Of a stretch of DNA of 64,000 nt, positions 48,688-57,897 are shown one piece after another. The stretch is from Candidatus Gastranaerophilales bacterium. GTDB lineage: Bacteria; Cyanobacteriota; Vampirovibrionia; Gastranaerophilales; Gastranaerophilaceae. The stretch covers positions 1 to 64,000 of the forward strand of contig CALVAN010000003.1 in assembly GCA_944325555.1 (NCBI GenBank), given 5' to 3'. The translations under genes were made by a program, and so were the position numbers. The notes beneath the pieces are model-generated. The model searched no databases, was not told the DNA's origin, and saw only the letters and a list, made by a program, of their open reading frames with translations. Every line of letters starts with the position of its first letter. Position 1 is the stretch's first letter.

Positions 48688-49728
48688 ATGACAGTTGAAA
48701 GACATGAAAATGGTAAATGGTATTGCAGGTTTCAAAGTGGTGTTGGGATACGACCACATAGGTTATGTCGTGGTGCTACTACGAGAAAAGAAGCCGAAGC
48801 ATTTGAAAATGCTCTAAAGTACAAGATAGAGCAACAAAAGAATGGTGTAATACCTAAAGACCAAAAGAATGTTTATTTTAACCGTCTTATTGAACTGTAT
48901 AAGAAACATGCTAAAACTAATCACAAGAAGTATAAGAACCAGATATATTATCTAAATGGCTTGGAAAAGTATTTTAATAATGGTAAACCTGTCAATACGA
49001 TTAAACCAGAGGATATTTTAAAATATATTGAATACCTTCGGAATAGTGGGAAACGTGGAAAACGAAAGAACTCCAGTATAAACAGATTTCTTGAAATCTT
49101 AAGTAAGATGTTTAATTTGGCTATTGATAACGGTGAATTAACCGACAACCCCCTTAGGAAAGTACCTAAATTAAAAGAAGATAATCATAAAATAAGGTTC
49201 TTAACCGACGAAGAAGAAAACAGATTATATGCAAGCATTGACCTTAAAGCACCGTATTTAAGACCAATAGTAACTACAGCCCTACAAACAGGAATGCGTA
49301 GGGGTGAAATCTTTGGCATGAAATGGGATAATATAGATTTAAATAACCGCAATATCTATGTATTAGACACTAAATCTGGTAAAAGTCGTGAAATTCCTAT
49401 ATCAGATAAATTGTATAAAATATTACAATCTATACCGAGAATATCTGAATATGTATTTATAAACCCTAAAACTAATCAACCGTATGTGGATATTAAGAAA
49501 TCATTTAATCTTGTAAGGGAACACGCAGAAATTAAAAACTTCTGTTTTCACGACCTTAGGCATACTTTCGCTACACGTATGGTAATGGCAGGGGTGGACT
49601 TATTTACCTTAATGGAAATACTAGGGCATACCAACGTAACAACTACTATGCGTTATGCTCACGTAATTCCGGGTAGGAAAATGGAAGCAATTAATAAACT
49701 GGGAAATTATAACAAGTATTCCAATTAA
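48688..49728 (+). CDS. Tyrosine recombinase integrase
   Basis: The 346-residue integrase has an N-terminal arm-binding part, a SAM-like core-binding domain (about residues 60-150) and a catalytic domain. The Arg is in QTGMRRGEIFGMKW, the His-x-x-Arg in FHDLRHTFATRM, and His...Tyr in EILGHTNVTTTMRYAHV. All are intact. It sits near the right end of the element, beside tRNA-Met, and is the obvious catalyst of insertion into the anticodon arm core CGGGTATGAGCCG. Confidence 0.95.
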   Translation: MTVERHENGKWYCRFQSGVGIRPHRLCRGATTRKEAEAFENALKYKIEQQKNGVIPKDQKNVYFNRLIELYKKHAKTNHKKYKNQIYYLNGLEKYFNNGKPVNTIKPEDILKYIEYLRNSGKRGKRKNSSINRFLEILSKMFNLAIDNGELTDNPLRKVPKLKEDNHKIRFLTDEEENRLYASIDLKAPYLRPIVTTALQTGMRRGEIFGMKWDNIDLNNRNIYVLDTKSGKSREIPISDKLYKILQSIPRISEYVFINPKTNQPYVDIKKSFNLVREHAEIKNFCFHDLRHTFATRMVMAGVDLFTLMEILGHTNVTTTMRYAHVIPGRKMEAINKLGNYNKYSN

Positions 49729-49743
49729 GAAAGGAGAATAAAA

Positions 49744-50145
49744 ATGGAAGAAATTAATTTGTATACATTAGATATGAATAAAAGATATGAATTTATGGCA
49801 ACGGTAGGTGAACGTGTTATTGATGAAATACACCCCAAACATTGGGGAATTAGAGTACCAGATTATTGGAACAAAGAACGCATTATATTGAATAATGTGA
49901 AAATATTTAATGGTAATGAATATGTTGACTTTGAACCAGAAATTAAAATGGAGTTAGGCAAGCAATTTAAAACTACCAGTGAGTATGACATTATTACATT
50001 TAACGCTCGTGTAGGTACTATTGATACTTATTGTGGGTGTTATGATGATGACAGCAGAAGCAATAGTTGTAATAGGGTTAGAAGATTAATAAGACCTACC
50101 AAATTAGAAATTGTATCAAAAGCACCAGGCTTAGATGTTGCATAA
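49744..50145 (+). CDS. Small protein next to int, unknown
   Basis: This 133-residue protein follows int by 15 bp with a GAAAGGAG site, so it is in the same transcript. The sequence is strand-rich (YEFMATVGERVIDEIHPKHW, TTSEYDIITFNARVGTIDTY). It has a Cys pair in CGCYDDDSRSNSCN and several Arg near the end. No family is recognised. Confidence 0.55.
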   Translation: MEEINLYTLDMNKRYEFMATVGERVIDEIHPKHWGIRVPDYWNKERIILNNVKIFNGNEYVDFEPEIKMELGKQFKTTSEYDIITFNARVGTIDTYCGCYDDDSRSNSCNRVRRLIRPTKLEIVSKAPGLDVA

Positions 50146-50326
50146 GTTTTATTCTGATGTAGTATTACTAGCCACTCTATTATAGGGTGGCTTTTCTTTA
50201 TGTATACAATATTCATTCAAGCCTTAGTATAATAACCTTTTGAAAATCTATATAAATCTACAACGAACACAACTCATTATAATAGTTTATAATTCATAAG
50301 AACAGTATTTAATTCAAATCAGAAAG

Positions 50327-50344
50327 TGGACACAATATGGACAT
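50327..50344 (+). repeat. Terminal direct repeat, right copy
   Basis: TGGACACAATATGGACAT, identical to 39469-39486. It is preceded by TATTTAATTCAA (50306-50317), inverted relative to the left-end copy. It lies eight bases before the complete tRNA-Met. Confidence 0.6.
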
Positions 50345-50351
50345 AAAAATA

Positions 50352-50425
50352 TAGCTGGGGGGAGACTCGAACTCCCAACCTTACGGGTATGAGCCGTACA
50401 CTCTCACCAGTTGAGCTACCCAGCC
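50352..50425 (-). tRNA. tRNA-Met(CAU), complete, carried by the element
   Basis: The minus strand folds as a full tRNA: acceptor GGCTGGG/CCCAGCT (terminal G-U), D arm GCTC/GAGT, anticodon stem TACGG/CCGTA with loop CTCATAC, T arm GGGAG-TTCGAGT-CTCCC, discriminator A. The anticodon is CAU. The anticodon stem lacks the three G-C pairs of an initiator, so it is an elongator tRNA-Met or a lysidine-type tRNA-Ile. No CCA is encoded. It lies between the integrase end and the split host tRNA. Confidence 0.9.
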
Positions 50426-50470
50426 ATTTAATAAATTCTATTTAGTTGTCAATTCTGGCTTCAGGTCTCA

Positions 50471-50512
50471 CGGGTATGAGCCGAGCGCTCTGACCAACTG
50501 AGCTACTATGCC
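50471..50512 (-). tRNA. 5' half of the split tRNA-Met(CAU) (attR)
   Basis: The minus strand gives acceptor GGCATAG, D arm GCTC-AGTTGGTCA-GAGC, and the anticodon arm up to the core CGGCTCATACCCG, after which the sequence departs from a tRNA. It matches the 3' half at 39338-39384: GGCATAG pairs with CTATGCT. The core on the plus strand is CGGGTATGAGCCG (50471-50483). Confidence 0.85.
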
Positions 50513-50734
50513 ATCTTGTTTATTACTATTCGATTTTTATTTTAGCATTCGGTATTAATAAAATATAGATTTATAACTAATACCAAACTGTAGTCATTAT
50601 TATCAAATAAACAATAAAAAATTACAATATTTTATTTTGTTAAATAATATTAAATCTGCAATAAAGCAATAACAAAACAATTTTTTTACACGTTTTAAAC
50701 CATTTGCTTGGGCAGATATAAGGTCTAATAACAT

Positions 50735-52516
50735 ATGGAAGTTTATCAGAATTACAAAAAATACAGACAGTATGTACCGGAATACGAAGAGTGGAAAAGA
50801 CAGAGGAATTTACAAGAGGCACAAAGGCTTGAATATATAAAAAACAATCCCGATGCGGTTAATAAAGATGACATGCAAAGGAGCAAGGCTCTGCTGCATG
50901 CTATTGATGTAATGGATGAATATTCTCAAAAAAATGCCGAGGATATGGAAGTTGCTACTGAAATGGCAGCAAGTCAGGCTATTGAGATTGTGAATATGGC
51001 AGGGCTTGGCGCCGGCATGCTAGCTATGGCACTGCCGCCGGTTAAAAATGGACTGAATCAACTTTCTAAAAAATATCCGAAACTTATATTCCCCATAATG
51101 ATGATACCAACAGCCATCGGTTATGTTGCAAGTATTGTAGCAAGCTTTCCGATTATGGCTTGGGCTGCCAAAACGCAGGTAGGGGCTTCACGTCAGGGGC
51201 GTTTTGAAGCAATGAGAAAAGACCTAAGCAACCCTAACAGTTTCGCAGTTTTAACTGAGGAACAATTTAAACAGGCCCAAAATGCCGCTCAAAATATATC
51301 TTTGCCCGAAGAAAAAGAGAAAAAGGAGCTTATTAATTTAGGATTTAAAGATGTTTTTAAAAATCTTAAAAAGCTTGTAAAAAAAGATAAGGAGTATGAA
51401 CAACAAAGAGCTGAATTTGATAAAAAGTTAAAAGAAAATGAAAAACATTTTAATGAACAATTAACCGATGACGATATACAAAAGGCAAAAAGAGATCAGC
51501 AGCTTTTAACCAAGCTGGTTGAAAAAATTGATATAGCTTCGCAGGATTATGCCGAAAATGTTGAAATGGCAACTAACTTTGCAACAGCAGCGGCTATCGG
51601 CAGCGGCTTTTTGACCGGCTGGATTGCAAACAGGATAATGAAGCTTTTAAAGATGAACAAAACAGCAGGTTATGCAAAAGCAATTCCTTATATCGTCGGT
51701 ATAGGTGTTTCCATGACAGGGGCTGTACTTTCAAATAAAGTTCAAAAACAGGCTTCCAGAATAGGCCGTTTTAAAGCAAGGCAGGAGCTTCTGCAAAATC
51801 CCGATACGCTAGTTTATGTTGATGACGAAAAAGCAGCACTGCTTAAAGACGTCAAACCTCTTGAAGAAAAGAAAAAAACTAATATCTTTAAATTTTTAAT
51901 ACAGGTTATAAAGGACAATAAAGAATACGAAAAATATAAGAAAACAGATGGTTTACGGGATAAAAAACTTCACAAAGCTGTTGAACAACTGGTTTTGAAC
52001 GAAAAACAACTAAGAGAAGCCAAAACACTGCAGCAAAATACTTTTAAAACCTTTAATGCGGTTGATGACAAATCTCAAACCTATGCAGAAAGCGTTGAGG
52101 CGTTAGGGCAAAGTATTCAGATGCCTGTTGCTTTGGTTGGTTCTTTAATTGGTATGGGGATAGGTTTTTTACTTAACCGTAACACAATGAAAAATCTAAA
52201 GAAAGTGTCTGATTCTCAGTTAAATTCAATTGTTATGGATTCTGTTGCTAAGGTTGTCGGGGGGGTAATAGTCGGTTTGCTTCCGACATTTGCGCTTGAA
52301 TACTATATTACAAAAGAGCAAAAGAAGGCCTCTCGTGTTGCTGATATGCTTGCAATAAAAGATTTGAGTGATTACAGGCATTTTGTTGATTACAATAATT
52401 TGGAAAAAGAACAAGTAAATATTGTTCCGCTGAATGTTGGTGAACAAAACTCAATAAATGATTTTAATAACCGGAGTCTTGTTTCCCAATTACAACAAAA
52501 ATATAAAGAAATGTAA
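50735..52516 (+). CDS. Membrane protein with three internal repeats
   Basis: The 593-residue protein consists of three copies of one unit. Each has a helix with a Y-(A/S)-x-x-(A/M/V)-E motif (EYSQKNAEDMEVATEMA, QDYAENVEMATNFATAA, QTYAESVEALGQSIQ), then two or three membrane helices, then ASRxGRFxAxxxLxxNP. The units start near residues 55, 260 and 440. Charged Lys/Glu linkers connect them. It has no signal peptide and no known domain. The lack of a good ribosome site (TCTAATAAC before the ATG) leaves the exact start a little uncertain. Confidence 0.7.
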   Translation: MEVYQNYKKYRQYVPEYEEWKRQRNLQEAQRLEYIKNNPDAVNKDDMQRSKALLHAIDVMDEYSQKNAEDMEVATEMAASQAIEIVNMAGLGAGMLAMALPPVKNGLNQLSKKYPKLIFPIMMIPTAIGYVASIVASFPIMAWAAKTQVGASRQGRFEAMRKDLSNPNSFAVLTEEQFKQAQNAAQNISLPEEKEKKELINLGFKDVFKNLKKLVKKDKEYEQQRAEFDKKLKENEKHFNEQLTDDDIQKAKRDQQLLTKLVEKIDIASQDYAENVEMATNFATAAAIGSGFLTGWIANRIMKLLKMNKTAGYAKAIPYIVGIGVSMTGAVLSNKVQKQASRIGRFKARQELLQNPDTLVYVDDEKAALLKDVKPLEEKKKTNIFKFLIQVIKDNKEYEKYKKTDGLRDKKLHKAVEQLVLNEKQLREAKTLQQNTFKTFNAVDDKSQTYAESVEALGQSIQMPVALVGSLIGMGIGFLLNRNTMKNLKKVSDSQLNSIVMDSVAKVVGGVIVGLLPTFALEYYITKEQKKASRVADMLAIKDLSDYRHFVDYNNLEKEQVNIVPLNVGEQNSINDFNNRSLVSQLQQKYKEM

Positions 52517-52685
52517 TTTTTGTTTAACTAAAGTAACAATATCCTGTTAATCTTACCTTCAGTAATACCTGAAAATACTACAGTGCAATGGTTGTGGTGC
52601 AAATTATCGTATTTTCCGTTTAGGTTAGATTTACAAAGTTTTTACAAAACCTATCGGTAAACTTTTTTAGTTGATATAACTAATT

Positions 52686-53162
52686 ATGTCAAATCTTGAA
52701 GGGATGGATATGATGAAGTCTTTGGGTATTGTTAAAATTGCTATGAATTTGGGAATAGAGCAATTATGGAAAAATTTATTTGCCAACCGCAGCAGTGATT
52801 TTATTATTCAAACGAAAAAACCACAATCAGAACTTATACAATTTTTGGGTTTGAGAGACAAAAACGGTAAACTTATACATTTTGGCGATATATTAACAGA
52901 CAGTCGCAATAATCTTTTAACCCCCGTATGTGAAATAGAAAACGGAGAACACATATTGTTTTTTAAACCTGTACAGCATTTGGATAAAAAAATGCATATG
53001 GGTTGCAAGTCAACATATAGTAATACTCTTGAGATAGTAGGAAATATCTATAGTGAATTTTCAGAAGTTTCTGATATAAAAATTGAACTTAGATTAAAAA
53101 ATAAAATGTTTTGTAATCCACATTCTTCCAAATATTGTTTAGTAGAACAACGTTACTGGTGA
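52686..53162 (+). CDS. Hypothetical protein
   Basis: This 158-residue protein has a hydrophobic-helical start (MMKSLGIVKIAMNLGIEQLW) and then a mixed alpha/beta part (QFLGLRDKNGKLIHFGDILT, CEIENGEHILFFKPVQHLDK). It ends MFCNPHSSKYCLVEQRYW. There is no recognisable motif and no clear ribosome site. Its context is the intergenic space before tRNA-Ser. Confidence 0.5.
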   Translation: MSNLEGMDMMKSLGIVKIAMNLGIEQLWKNLFANRSSDFIIQTKKPQSELIQFLGLRDKNGKLIHFGDILTDSRNNLLTPVCEIENGEHILFFKPVQHLDKKMHMGCKSTYSNTLEIVGNIYSEFSEVSDIKIELRLKNKMFCNPHSSKYCLVEQRYW

Positions 53163-53246
53163 CTTGCAATAATTGTATCAGCAAATACAATGGTTATAAG
53201 CTGTGTACATAAACAATACGGCATATAAAAACAGAATAAAAAAATG

Positions 53247-53332
53247 GAGCGGTGTCCGAGTGGTTTAAGGTGCAAACCTGGAACGTTTGTGCGGGGGCAA
53301 CTCCGCCGGGGGTTCGAATCCCCCCTGCTCCG
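53247..53332 (+). tRNA. tRNA-Ser(GGA)
   Basis: The sequence has acceptor GGAGCGG/CTGCTCC, anticodon stem CAAAC/GTTTG with loop CTGGAAC (anticodon GGA), a long variable arm (GCGGGGGCAACTCCGC) as in serine tRNAs, T arm GGGGG-TTCGAAT-CCCCC and discriminator G. No CCA is encoded. Confidence 0.95.
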
Positions 53333-53338
53333 ATTTTA

Positions 53339-53358
53339 GACCCGAAGGGGTCTTTTTT
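53339..53358 (+). terminator. Terminator of tRNA-Ser
   Basis: GACCC-GAAG-GGGTC followed by six T, starting six bases after the tRNA. Confidence 0.9.
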
Positions 53359-53626
53359 GTTATTGGGATGAGAACCCCAAAGCGAAGCTTTGTAAATGGG
53401 TGAGAATTCTACGACAAACAAGTTTATAGGTTGATGGACACTTCATTACACCCCAACAAAAATATTTATTTTATATAAAACTTTATGTTTAACCGCTAAA
53501 TTCATAAAAGAACTGTCTGAAAATAAGATGTTTCTTTATTTTTATTTTTTAGTGTATAAGATTTGAATAATCAAACTTTTATTACTTCTTTTTTCCTGTT
53601 AATATTGTATTCAGGATGGTTTATGT
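53359..53626. other. Intergenic region without gene
   Basis: Apart from the tRNA terminator, only AT-rich sequence is seen, with TTGTATTCAGGATGG leading into the next gene (AGGATGG as ribosome site). Confidence 0.5.
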
Positions 53627-54052
53627 ATGAAAATAAATAACAATAAATCTATATATATTTGGCATTCCGGAGAAGGACTTGGAGAAAAACTCAACAACGA
53701 AATCCTTCTTAACGAGCTGGCAAAATCAGCGAAAGCGGATATCCGTACAAACCTAAGCCAAAATTCAAAGTATCTGCCTTCCGATAATGTTTATTTCACT
53801 ACATCCAGAAAAAAAATTGACGGAAAGATATTTTTCGGATCTGATTGTGTAATTTTATCCAAGGATGCGACAAAAGAAAAAATCTCCGACAGTATTTTTA
53901 AATCGGCACAAAATGCCGTAGGCAAACTTTACGGCAATATTGCCAAGTTTAAGGTGGAACAGGCTGTACAAAACGGGTCTATGCAACATACGCCGAAACA
54001 AAAAATACTGAACGGAGTTAAAAAGTTTCTTACCATACTTCGCAGATTTTAG
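53627..54052 (+). CDS. Hypothetical protein
   Basis: This 141-residue protein begins KINNNKSIYIWHSGEGLGEK and contains DNVYFTTSRKKIDGKIFFGS followed by DCVILSKDATKEKISDSIFK. It is basic, alpha/beta and has no membrane segment. The head resembles the short disordered starts of other proteins of this genome, but no F-K-G motif is present. The function is unknown. Confidence 0.55.
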   Translation: MKINNNKSIYIWHSGEGLGEKLNNEILLNELAKSAKADIRTNLSQNSKYLPSDNVYFTTSRKKIDGKIFFGSDCVILSKDATKEKISDSIFKSAQNAVGKLYGNIAKFKVEQAVQNGSMQHTPKQKILNGVKKFLTILRRF

Positions 54053-54125
54053 TTTTGTATAGCTGCCTTTAGTCAGTAGCAATTAAAAACAACTCGCCAT
54101 TTTGCACCCGTCCTGGGGATATTTA

Positions 54126-55871
54126 TTATAAAGAGTTATAAAATGCTCCAAATGTTTTAGTATTGGCATTTTTTTGAATAAACTCGCTGTTGAGCTTCAT
54201 TTTGTCAGTCCCTGTAGTTGTACCGGCTTGATGTTTTGCAGCTTTTTTCTTTTCACTGTATTTTGTAATTGCAATATTTAGCTTTGGAATACCTACTCCA
54301 AGCACAACACCGGAATATACGTAGCCGAGCAATTGGGCAAAGTTTTTGTATTTGAGTTTAGACAATGTTTCTTTAACAATTTTTTGTGTTTCCGGAGTTG
54401 CTCCTTCTTTTGCAGCAACAGCTTTTAAGGCAGACATAAGTTTTCTGAACGGAATAGCCTTGCCGTTTTCGTCGACAGTCTGTATTCCGAATTTTTTCAA
54501 AGCAGGGAACAGAATTTCTTCATGAGTTTTTTCAACGGAATGTTGAATAAACTTCCAAATACCTTTTCCGTATTTCTGTTCATCGTAGTTTATAATCCCT
54601 TTGTTAAAGGCTTTGGCAGCAAGTTTTGAAACAAAACCTCCTAAAATCAGCCAGTTTGCAAATCCGAGAGAATCTTTAATTGCTGATTCTCTTGCTTCAT
54701 TCTTGTCACGGGCAGCAAATATACGGCTCATAATTGTCATACCGTATATAAACTTAAACTGGTTAATTGTTGGTACCATCCCTTTATACTGAAGGTTAGA
54801 AAGTAGTTCTTTTGCAGCTTTTGGAATGTTGGTATAAAGCTCGGAAGGCTTTTTAAGGATAGTAGCAATCATTGCAGAACCCATACCTACTCCAAGTATA
54901 AGTTTGGCAATTTTAAAGCCTGTAGAGTGGTCTGGCTCTCTTCCTTCCACTCCGACAAAACCGTCAGAACCTGTACGTTTTTTAGTGAGGTATCTGTTAA
55001 TCGGCTGAGCGGACATGCCAACTGCAACAGGGAAGGCCAGACCTGCTGCAACAGTTGCAACTTTTCTGTTTTTAACACCTTTAAGGAATTTTTCTAAATC
55101 TTCAACAATGGCTGTTTTGTCATTTTTTGCTTTATCTATTACAGCCTTAAGCATTGAATTTGCGTTGCTTGTCAAATCTTTTATCGGAGCTTCTATCGCA
55201 TCTGCATTATCTTTAATTGCAACACGGAATGTAGAGCCTGCGCCTGTTTCTCCTGTGATAAGTTCTGAAATTTTTGCCATTGTTGAGTCGGGAACTTTGT
55301 ATTTTTTTGCTCCTTCTTCAACCATTATTTGTGTGGCTTTTTGGACTGTATCATCGGAAAGTTTTTTCCAAACCTGCTCGCCGTTTGTTGTATTAAAACC
55401 TTCTATGCTTTTGAAGAAAGTTTCCCAATATTTTTTGGCATCATAGCCTTGTGTTTTATCTGCACTTATGTTTACAAACTCTTTAAAGGTATCTATCGCA
55501 TTTGCATCCATAAACATAAGGTGGGCTTTAACACCGTTAGCTTTGTTGAATGCTGCTGAAACGGCATAACCTGCGCCCAAACCGACAATACCTGCAAGTG
55601 CATGGTTTAATGTTCCTGAAGATTCTCTGAAACCTGTTTCAAACCCGGCATCTTTTGAACGACCGAAGTCTACAATAGTCCTTGGCATAACCATTGAGAA
55701 AAAGTCTATAAAGCATGCGCCTATTGCAGGACTGGTGTTAAGGCCATTGAGTACTTGGGTACCAAGTGCGCCTAAACTTTTGAAACTTGGAACATTATTT
55801 TTATTGTTTTTTAACGGAGTTGAGTATTTTAATGTTTTCGGTTGTTGAGTTTGTGTAATTTGCGATAGCAT
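54126..55871 (-). CDS. Large membrane protein with F-K-S leader (paralogue A)
   Basis: The 581-residue protein has a disordered head with NNVPSFKSLGAL, then a soluble-plus-membrane body. Shared with the upstream gene are MPRTIVDFGRS...FRESSG near residue 60, a central helical domain, QPINRYLTKKRTGSDG near 310 and a set of membrane helices in the second half. About five to seven hydrophobic segments are seen. The pair is in one orientation, 24 bp apart. No function is known; the family appears to be lineage-specific. Confidence 0.7.
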   Translation of the reverse strand: MLSQITQTQQPKTLKYSTPLKNNKNNVPSFKSLGALGTQVLNGLNTSPAIGACFIDFFSMVMPRTIVDFGRSKDAGFETGFRESSGTLNHALAGIVGLGAGYAVSAAFNKANGVKAHLMFMDANAIDTFKEFVNISADKTQGYDAKKYWETFFKSIEGFNTTNGEQVWKKLSDDTVQKATQIMVEEGAKKYKVPDSTMAKISELITGETGAGSTFRVAIKDNADAIEAPIKDLTSNANSMLKAVIDKAKNDKTAIVEDLEKFLKGVKNRKVATVAAGLAFPVAVGMSAQPINRYLTKKRTGSDGFVGVEGREPDHSTGFKIAKLILGVGMGSAMIATILKKPSELYTNIPKAAKELLSNLQYKGMVPTINQFKFIYGMTIMSRIFAARDKNEARESAIKDSLGFANWLILGGFVSKLAAKAFNKGIINYDEQKYGKGIWKFIQHSVEKTHEEILFPALKKFGIQTVDENGKAIPFRKLMSALKAVAAKEGATPETQKIVKETLSKLKYKNFAQLLGYVYSGVVLGVGIPKLNIAITKYSEKKKAAKHQAGTTTGTDKMKLNSEFIQKNANTKTFGAFYNSL

Positions 55872-55895
55872 ATATTGTCCTGTTTTTAGTTTAAT

Positions 55896-57527
55896 TTATT
55901 TTGCTTTGTTCATCATCATACCAAACGCCTGAAAAGTTTTTTTGTTGCTAGTTAAATTTAAAGACGGGTAGGTGTGGAAACTGTTATATTTTTCAGCCAT
56001 TTCTTTTTGAACTTTTCTTTCGGTTTGTTTTCTCACATACCAAGGAACAAGCATACCGAGTATGAGCATTGAAAATCCGAGAGAAGCACCTTCGCACAAA
56101 TATCTGAGGTTTTTAGCCTGTTTTGAAACTTTTGCTGCTTCGCCAAAGGTTTTTAGTTCTGTGCCGCTTGCCCAGTGGGCAACATTTTTACCAAAATCCA
56201 CGATGGCATTGTTGGATTTTTTAGGTGCATTTTTAGTATAGTTCAAAAGCGGAATTTTTGTAATCTTTTGAAGAATATATCCTACACCTTTCGCAACATA
56301 ATCACCTAAGAAGTACAAACTTGCAAATGTAGCAATATCTCTCCAGGTAACTTCATGCAGCTCGTTTTTGTCTTCGGAAGCTAGCATGCGGCTTGCAAAT
56401 GTAGATGTTGCAATCCATCTGCATTGATCCATTGTCGGCATATTTTTGGTAAACTGCAGACCTTTTAAAATATTAGACAAGCTTGATTTGTCTTTTAAAG
56501 ATGCATAAGCAACCCCAACCATTAAAGCTGCCGCACCGATTTTTTGTAACAGGAAAGAAGATTTTTCTTTCGGACTCATTTCTTTTTTCTTTTTCTGTGT
56601 TCCGAAATCTTTGTAAATAGGAGCCCCTTCCTGACCTGAAGTTTTTCTTGTAATCCATCTGTTTATGGATTGCATTGAAGCTGCAAGAGGAATAACAATG
56701 GCAAGTCCCAAAAAGCTCTTTTTGTTGATAAAACGTTTAGACTCTTTAAAGTAGTTTGTGAGTTCTTTTTCGACAGCTTTTGCAACGGCTTTCGAACGGG
56801 AACCTGTAACTTGACCTGATTTAAAGCCTGATGTAACTTCTCTGACAGCCGTTCTTTTGTGTTCCAAAAAGTCTTGTCCGACATCCATTGCATCACGCAG
56901 CAGAGTATGCAAGTCTGCGTGATAAGTTTTGCCTGCTATTTGAATATGCTTAGATGCACCTGTCATTTCCAGAACTTTTTTCTCTAAGTTAGAAACAGCT
57001 GCAGCTTTTTCTTTTTTAGTAGCAAGTTTGTTTGCCATCGTTTTGGCAAATTCCATGCGTTCATTTTCAAGGTTTATGCCTTTTAACGGTTTCCATTCAT
57101 GTCCGTTTAAAACGCTGATATCGTTAAGCAGTTTGTTTGTAAAACTTCTTGAACCGCCTTTTGCCTCAAGAAAATGTTTGTTTAATGTTGTGATGGCATC
57201 CTGGTTCGCCCATTTTGAAGCCATACCTTTGTCTTTAGGATTTATAAGCTCGAGAGCTTTTGCTACGCCGTAAACAATAAAACCAGGTATAAGGCAGTTT
57301 ACAATAAGACCGGATGATTCACGTCTAAAGGTTTCCGCAGCAGCGAATCCGTTTGTTTTTGCATCAACGTAAGTCCTTGGCAATATTGCAGTGGCAAGGT
57401 CAATTATAGATACATTTATAATTTCAGGCGGTATTCCCTTAAAGGATTGTTTGTTTGAGTTTTGGGGCTTTGCTGCCTGTATATTTGATTTTTTGTAAAC
57501 TTCTTGTTGTCTAATTTGTGTAATCAT
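55896..57527 (-). CDS. Large membrane protein with F-K-G leader (paralogue B)
   Basis: The protein has 543 residues from the ATG at 57527 (MITQIRQQEVYKKSNIQAAK); a longer frame to 57620 has no support. The leader contains KQSFKGIPPE. Then come LPRTYVDAKTNG and FRRESSG, matching paralogue A, SINRWITRKTSGQEG near residue 280, and a membrane-rich second half. The Arg-Glu-Ser-Ser-Gly and Asn-Arg-x-x-x-Lys signatures link the two proteins and suggest a common, unknown task at the membrane. Confidence 0.7.
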   Translation of the reverse strand: MITQIRQQEVYKKSNIQAAKPQNSNKQSFKGIPPEIINVSIIDLATAILPRTYVDAKTNGFAAAETFRRESSGLIVNCLIPGFIVYGVAKALELINPKDKGMASKWANQDAITTLNKHFLEAKGGSRSFTNKLLNDISVLNGHEWKPLKGINLENERMEFAKTMANKLATKKEKAAAVSNLEKKVLEMTGASKHIQIAGKTYHADLHTLLRDAMDVGQDFLEHKRTAVREVTSGFKSGQVTGSRSKAVAKAVEKELTNYFKESKRFINKKSFLGLAIVIPLAASMQSINRWITRKTSGQEGAPIYKDFGTQKKKKEMSPKEKSSFLLQKIGAAALMVGVAYASLKDKSSLSNILKGLQFTKNMPTMDQCRWIATSTFASRMLASEDKNELHEVTWRDIATFASLYFLGDYVAKGVGYILQKITKIPLLNYTKNAPKKSNNAIVDFGKNVAHWASGTELKTFGEAAKVSKQAKNLRYLCEGASLGFSMLILGMLVPWYVRKQTERKVQKEMAEKYNSFHTYPSLNLTSNKKTFQAFGMMMNKAK

Positions 57528-57897
57528 AACTGTTAGTCTAACTAGTGTCTTTATATCCGAATTTAAAATTTTAGGTGAGATGTACCTATATATGATATGA
57601 AAGACCTGATATAAATACAAATCACGTAAAAAAATAATTTGCTATTTTAAAATGTAAAAAAACGTGAACCTGTTTTTAAAAAAGTGATTTTTTATTTAAT
57701 AATACAAAAAATTTTAAGTTAATATAAAATTTTCTAAAAAATTGTATTTTTAGCATTTTAAACTTTTTGTTAAATTCAACTTTACAAAACTTAATAAAGG
57801 GTTTGTAAATATTCCTTTACAATTTGAATAAAATCATTAAAGTTTATGCAGGTACCTGACGATATAAAAACTGTAATCAATTACAGGGGTGATGCAA
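57528..57897. other. AT-rich intergenic region
   Basis: This region separates the divergent membrane-protein gene and the 57898 gene. It is very AT-rich, with T-runs. CTGTAATCAATTACAG (57871-57886) is a palindrome directly before the GGGGTG ribosome site of the plus-strand gene and could affect its translation. No gene is seen. Confidence 0.4.

Noticed and set aside
39492-50145. Conjugative element
   Set aside because: No relaxase, coupling protein or type IV secretion gene is seen. The element can only be called integrative and plasmid-like.
53194-53421. 75-codon minus-strand frame
   Set aside because: It lies antisense to tRNA-Ser(GGA) and its terminator.
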